In this document: in pieces, positions 33,701-35,664 of the stretch
Numbering within the stretch: position 1 is the stretch's first letter
Layout of the letters: every line of letters starts with the position of its first letter
DNA from: a bacterium
GTDB taxonomy: Bacteria > Armatimonadota > Chthonomonadetes > Chthonomonadales > JAMCWF01
Direction: 5' to 3'
Assembly (NCBI GenBank): GCA_021842405.1
Contig: JAKBZR010000029.1
Span: 1-35,664 of the forward strand
Length of the DNA: 35,664 nt
Program-made: the position numbers and the translations under genes
Notes under the pieces: generated by a model
Told to the model about the DNA's origin: nothing
The model's input: the letters and a program-made list of their open reading frames with translations, nothing else
The model's database searches: none

Positions 33701-35062
33701 CTAATGGTGAGGCGCCTTCTTCGCCTGGCTTACGGGTGGATAGATGAAGTATGCCTCTCCTCGTGTTCGTCGGCCGGCCGGCACACCGTTGAACTTGCCG
33801 GTGCGCCCTACGCTGTAGACCTCAAAACCATTGCCTTGAAGCCGATACTGCAGCGGCTTGCCGTTGAAGGGATCGGTCAGCGAAACGCCGGCTTGCGTAA
33901 GCTGCTTTGGAAAACCGCCGTGCTGAGCACGATACGATAATACTGAGCTCGATGCCAGCAATACGCTGTATTCTGCGAACATCTCCAGTTCACTATTTGT
34001 GGGGTTAAAAACCGGAAGCAACATCGCGGGAATTATCCACGCCACATCGAAAGTTTTTCTCGCATTGTCCATCTTATCACTGAGATGGTTAGTTAATTGA
34101 GTCAGAATCGCTCGGCGTTGCGGGTAAGGTAAGGTGCTGGCTTGGTAAATCGGCCGCATTTCCCGCAAATAGATGGCTAAACCGGCCTTCGCCATTACAT
34201 TCTTAGGCATTCCAGTACGATTATAATTGTCCGACTTGCTGGTAGATTTATCGTTTAAACGATACTTGCCGCTTGCACTCATTCCAATATCCACAACCCC
34301 CATAACGATTTCTCCCTTCAGCGCATGGTGCAGGCTGAAATGGGGGCGATTGTCCTCCAAAACCTTTACGATCTCCCCATCCACCCTCGAATTCGGGCCG
34401 GCCGTCTGTAAAATCCGCTGCATTCCTTGCAAGGATGATCCATCTATCGCTATTCCCACCAGATAGGCGATCATATCCGGATCCGATGCGGCCTGCCGAG
34501 CCAATTTAAATCCGCACGCCTGCAGGGCAATGGCCCGGCGGTAGCGCCCCTTATCGGCCAGCAGTACGCTTTGCGCACTGATTAAGCGGGAGGCCGCTCT
34601 CATCGTTCGGTACTCAGGAAATCGCAAATTTGATCCCAGCGACCAGTTCCGATTGAAAACACAGGTGGGTTTTTTAGTTGCCTTCACGATAAAGGCCAAT
34701 AAATTCGGGCGTGAAGCAAGCAGCCGGCTTGCTATTTTATCGTCAACGGCCGTTTCATTCCGCGTTCCGATATCGGAGATAGCATTGTCCGCCGCCTCCG
34801 GTATCGGTTTTAACTTGAGGATCATTCGCAACTTCGAGTAGTCCAGCGCCGCGTTTAAGGCCGGCGGCGGCAGTGGAGCCTGAAGCTCGGCCGGCGTGAG
34901 CGGCATTCCGGCCTTTCGAGCCAGCGCCTCCTCCTTGGGAAGCGTGGCGGCCACCTGCTCGAGGTGGTGGAATGGAAAATAGACATATTTTACGGCTAAG
35001 AATATTCCACCCAACAATACCAGCGCACCAAAAGCTGCCAGTAGATAGATCCAGCTTTTCAT
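33701..35062 (-). CDS. Membrane-anchored protein of unknown function
   Basis: A 453-residue protein. One N-terminal membrane helix (WIYLLAAFGALVLLGGIFLAVKYVYF) is followed by a large helical domain with motifs such as AASRLISAQSVLLADKGRYR and IALQACGFKLARQAASDP. The C-terminus DPFNGKPLQYRLQGNGFEVYSVG is a motif seen at the end of many envelope proteins of unknown role in planctomycetes and related phyla. The ATG at 35062 has a perfect GGAGGTG ribosome site 4 bases upstream, so a longer frame reaching 35128 is not used. No enzyme motif was recognised. Possible roles are surface or export-linked; none can be assigned. Confidence 0.75.
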   Translation of the reverse strand: MKSWIYLLAAFGALVLLGGIFLAVKYVYFPFHHLEQVAATLPKEEALARKAGMPLTPAELQAPLPPPALNAALDYSKLRMILKLKPIPEAADNAISDIGTRNETAVDDKIASRLLASRPNLLAFIVKATKKPTCVFNRNWSLGSNLRFPEYRTMRAASRLISAQSVLLADKGRYRRAIALQACGFKLARQAASDPDMIAYLVGIAIDGSSLQGMQRILQTAGPNSRVDGEIVKVLEDNRPHFSLHHALKGEIVMGVVDIGMSASGKYRLNDKSTSKSDNYNRTGMPKNVMAKAGLAIYLREMRPIYQASTLPYPQRRAILTQLTNHLSDKMDNARKTFDVAWIIPAMLLPVFNPTNSELEMFAEYSVLLASSSVLSYRAQHGGFPKQLTQAGVSLTDPFNGKPLQYRLQGNGFEVYSVGRTGKFNGVPAGRRTRGEAYFIYPPVSQAKKAPHH

Positions 35063-35163
35063 GTTCACCTCCGGTTCTGTCCTTAACCGGTAAACGATTG
35101 AGTACGGTAACACCCACCGGGTCGCCATTCCGCCTACTTGGGCGCCTGCCTGAGCAGACAGGG

Positions 35164-35385
35164 GTCACAAAGCGGAACCCGGAATCCAGTCGAGTTTCTA
35201 TCTGAAAATGCGAACACTTAGCTGTCTTGTCATTGCGAGCGACCGCAGGGAGCGAAGCAATCCCCCTCGCTATCTTGTCATTGCTTCGTCGCCGCTTCGC
35301 GGCTTCTCGCAATGACAGGAGAATATCAGCATCAGACTGGATTCCCGCCATCCACTCCACTGGAGTGGAGCCATGCGGGAATGAC
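35164..35385. repeat. Composite 222-bp interspersed repeat (copy 2, inverted relative to copy 1)
   Basis: Read on the minus strand it follows the same module order as 707-927: a GTCATTCCCGC end, GAATCCAGT, TGTCATTGCGAGAAGCCGCG, GATTGCTTCGCTCCC, the linker GCTAAGTGTTCGCATTTTC, then CTCGACTGGATTCC. The end module here is the GGAGTGG-type palindrome (35338-35387) instead of the plain CGCGAAAGCG one. No gene lies in the 35063-35420 gap. Confidence 0.8.
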
Positions 35386-35420
35386 GAATTGGAAGTATCC
35401 AGCTTCTTTTAAACAATTTC

Positions 35421-35664
35421 TTAGAACTGGGTGGCGCTCGTAAAGGTAAACTCCTCCGCTTTAACCGGCGGCACCATAGCCGGCGGATAACCGGACGCTC
35501 GCTCCGGGACGCCCATCTCAACCAGATGCTGGAAGAGTCGCAGAGGGCTGTCGTTGAAGCGTAAATTTTTAACCCCGCCGACGATTTTGCCGTCTTTTAT
35601 CTCGTAGAGGCCGTCTCGGGTCATGCCGGTCAGCAACATTTTCATGGGGTCAACAAACCGGATG
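35421..35664 (-). CDS. TldD/PmbA-family metalloprotease, C-terminal end (partial)
   Basis: The last 80 residues of a TldD/PmbA (peptidase U62) protein: VDPMKMLLTGMTRDGLYEIK, then GKIVGGVKNLRFNDSPLRLF. This family processes peptides such as microcin B17 leader and CcdA in E. coli as a TldD/TldE pair. The bulk of the gene, including the zinc-binding HExxxH motif if present, lies beyond base 35664. TldD (active) and TldE/PmbA (often inactive) cannot be separated from this end. Stop TAA at 35421-35423. Confidence 0.9.
   Translation of the reverse strand, partial: IRFVDPMKMLLTGMTRDGLYEIKDGKIVGGVKNLRFNDSPLRLFQHLVEMGVPERASGYPPAMVPPVKAEEFTFTSATQF

Overview
The window is about 35.7 kb of moderately GC-rich bacterial chromosome. 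It carries housekeeping genes (murJ 5' end, gyrB, rdgB, the 3' end of a tldD/pmbA gene, tRNA-Leu and tRNA-Glu) mixed with cell-envelope and carbohydrate genes. Heptose-activation genes of the LPS inner-core pathway (rfaE1, rfaE2) point to a two-membrane bacterium. The SLH-like tail on an FAD protein, a GHL10-type protein, an orphan UgpC-type ATPase, unfused rfaE1/rfaE2 and many secreted glycosidase-like proteins suggest an uncultured Armatimonadota-like lineage. That placement is an inference from gene content, not a phylogeny.

Layout, left to right. Positions 1-5.4 kb (minus strand): murJ start, tRNA-Leu(UAA), an S41 protease, a second S41 protein that has lost its catalytic Ser and Lys, and a secreted GHL15-like protein. 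Positions 5.7-14.3 kb (plus strand): patatin-like lipase with a small zinc-ribbon protein, a large clan GH-A glycosidase, a LolA/DUF2092-like protein, a candidate structured RNA, the UgpC-type ATPase behind a consensus promoter, and a sulfatase. Positions 14.3-22.5 kb (minus strand): a long unit reading rfaE2, rfaE1, UbiA-family prenyltransferase, rfbD, a secreted protein cut by an in-frame TGA, a GHL10 protein and a secreted Ig-like protein. From rfbD onward the genes overlap by a few bases. Positions 22.8-24.9 kb (plus strand): rdgB, a SpoIIM-family membrane protein and tRNA-Glu(CUC). Positions 24.9-28.7 kb (minus strand): an MFS transporter and an FAD oxidoreductase with FN3 and SLH-like parts. 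Positions 28.9-31.4 kb: an accessory island with a Tat-exported glycosidase-like gene between two 80-bp direct repeats and two decayed mutator-type transposase fragments. Positions 31.5-35.7 kb (minus strand): gyrB, a membrane-anchored unknown protein and the tldD/pmbA end.

Intergenic space is filled with palindromic, MITE-like repeats of at least three families. They explain most of the gaps over 300 bases. No CRISPR array, prophage or complete insertion sequence was seen, and no convincing intrinsic terminator (hairpin plus T-run) was found.

The observations most worth checking are the active/inactive S41 pair, the 188-nt candidate structured RNA at 11225-11412, the TGA-interrupted gene at 16847-18766, the repeat-bracketed glycosidase cassette at 29205-31010, and the repeat families with defined ends.
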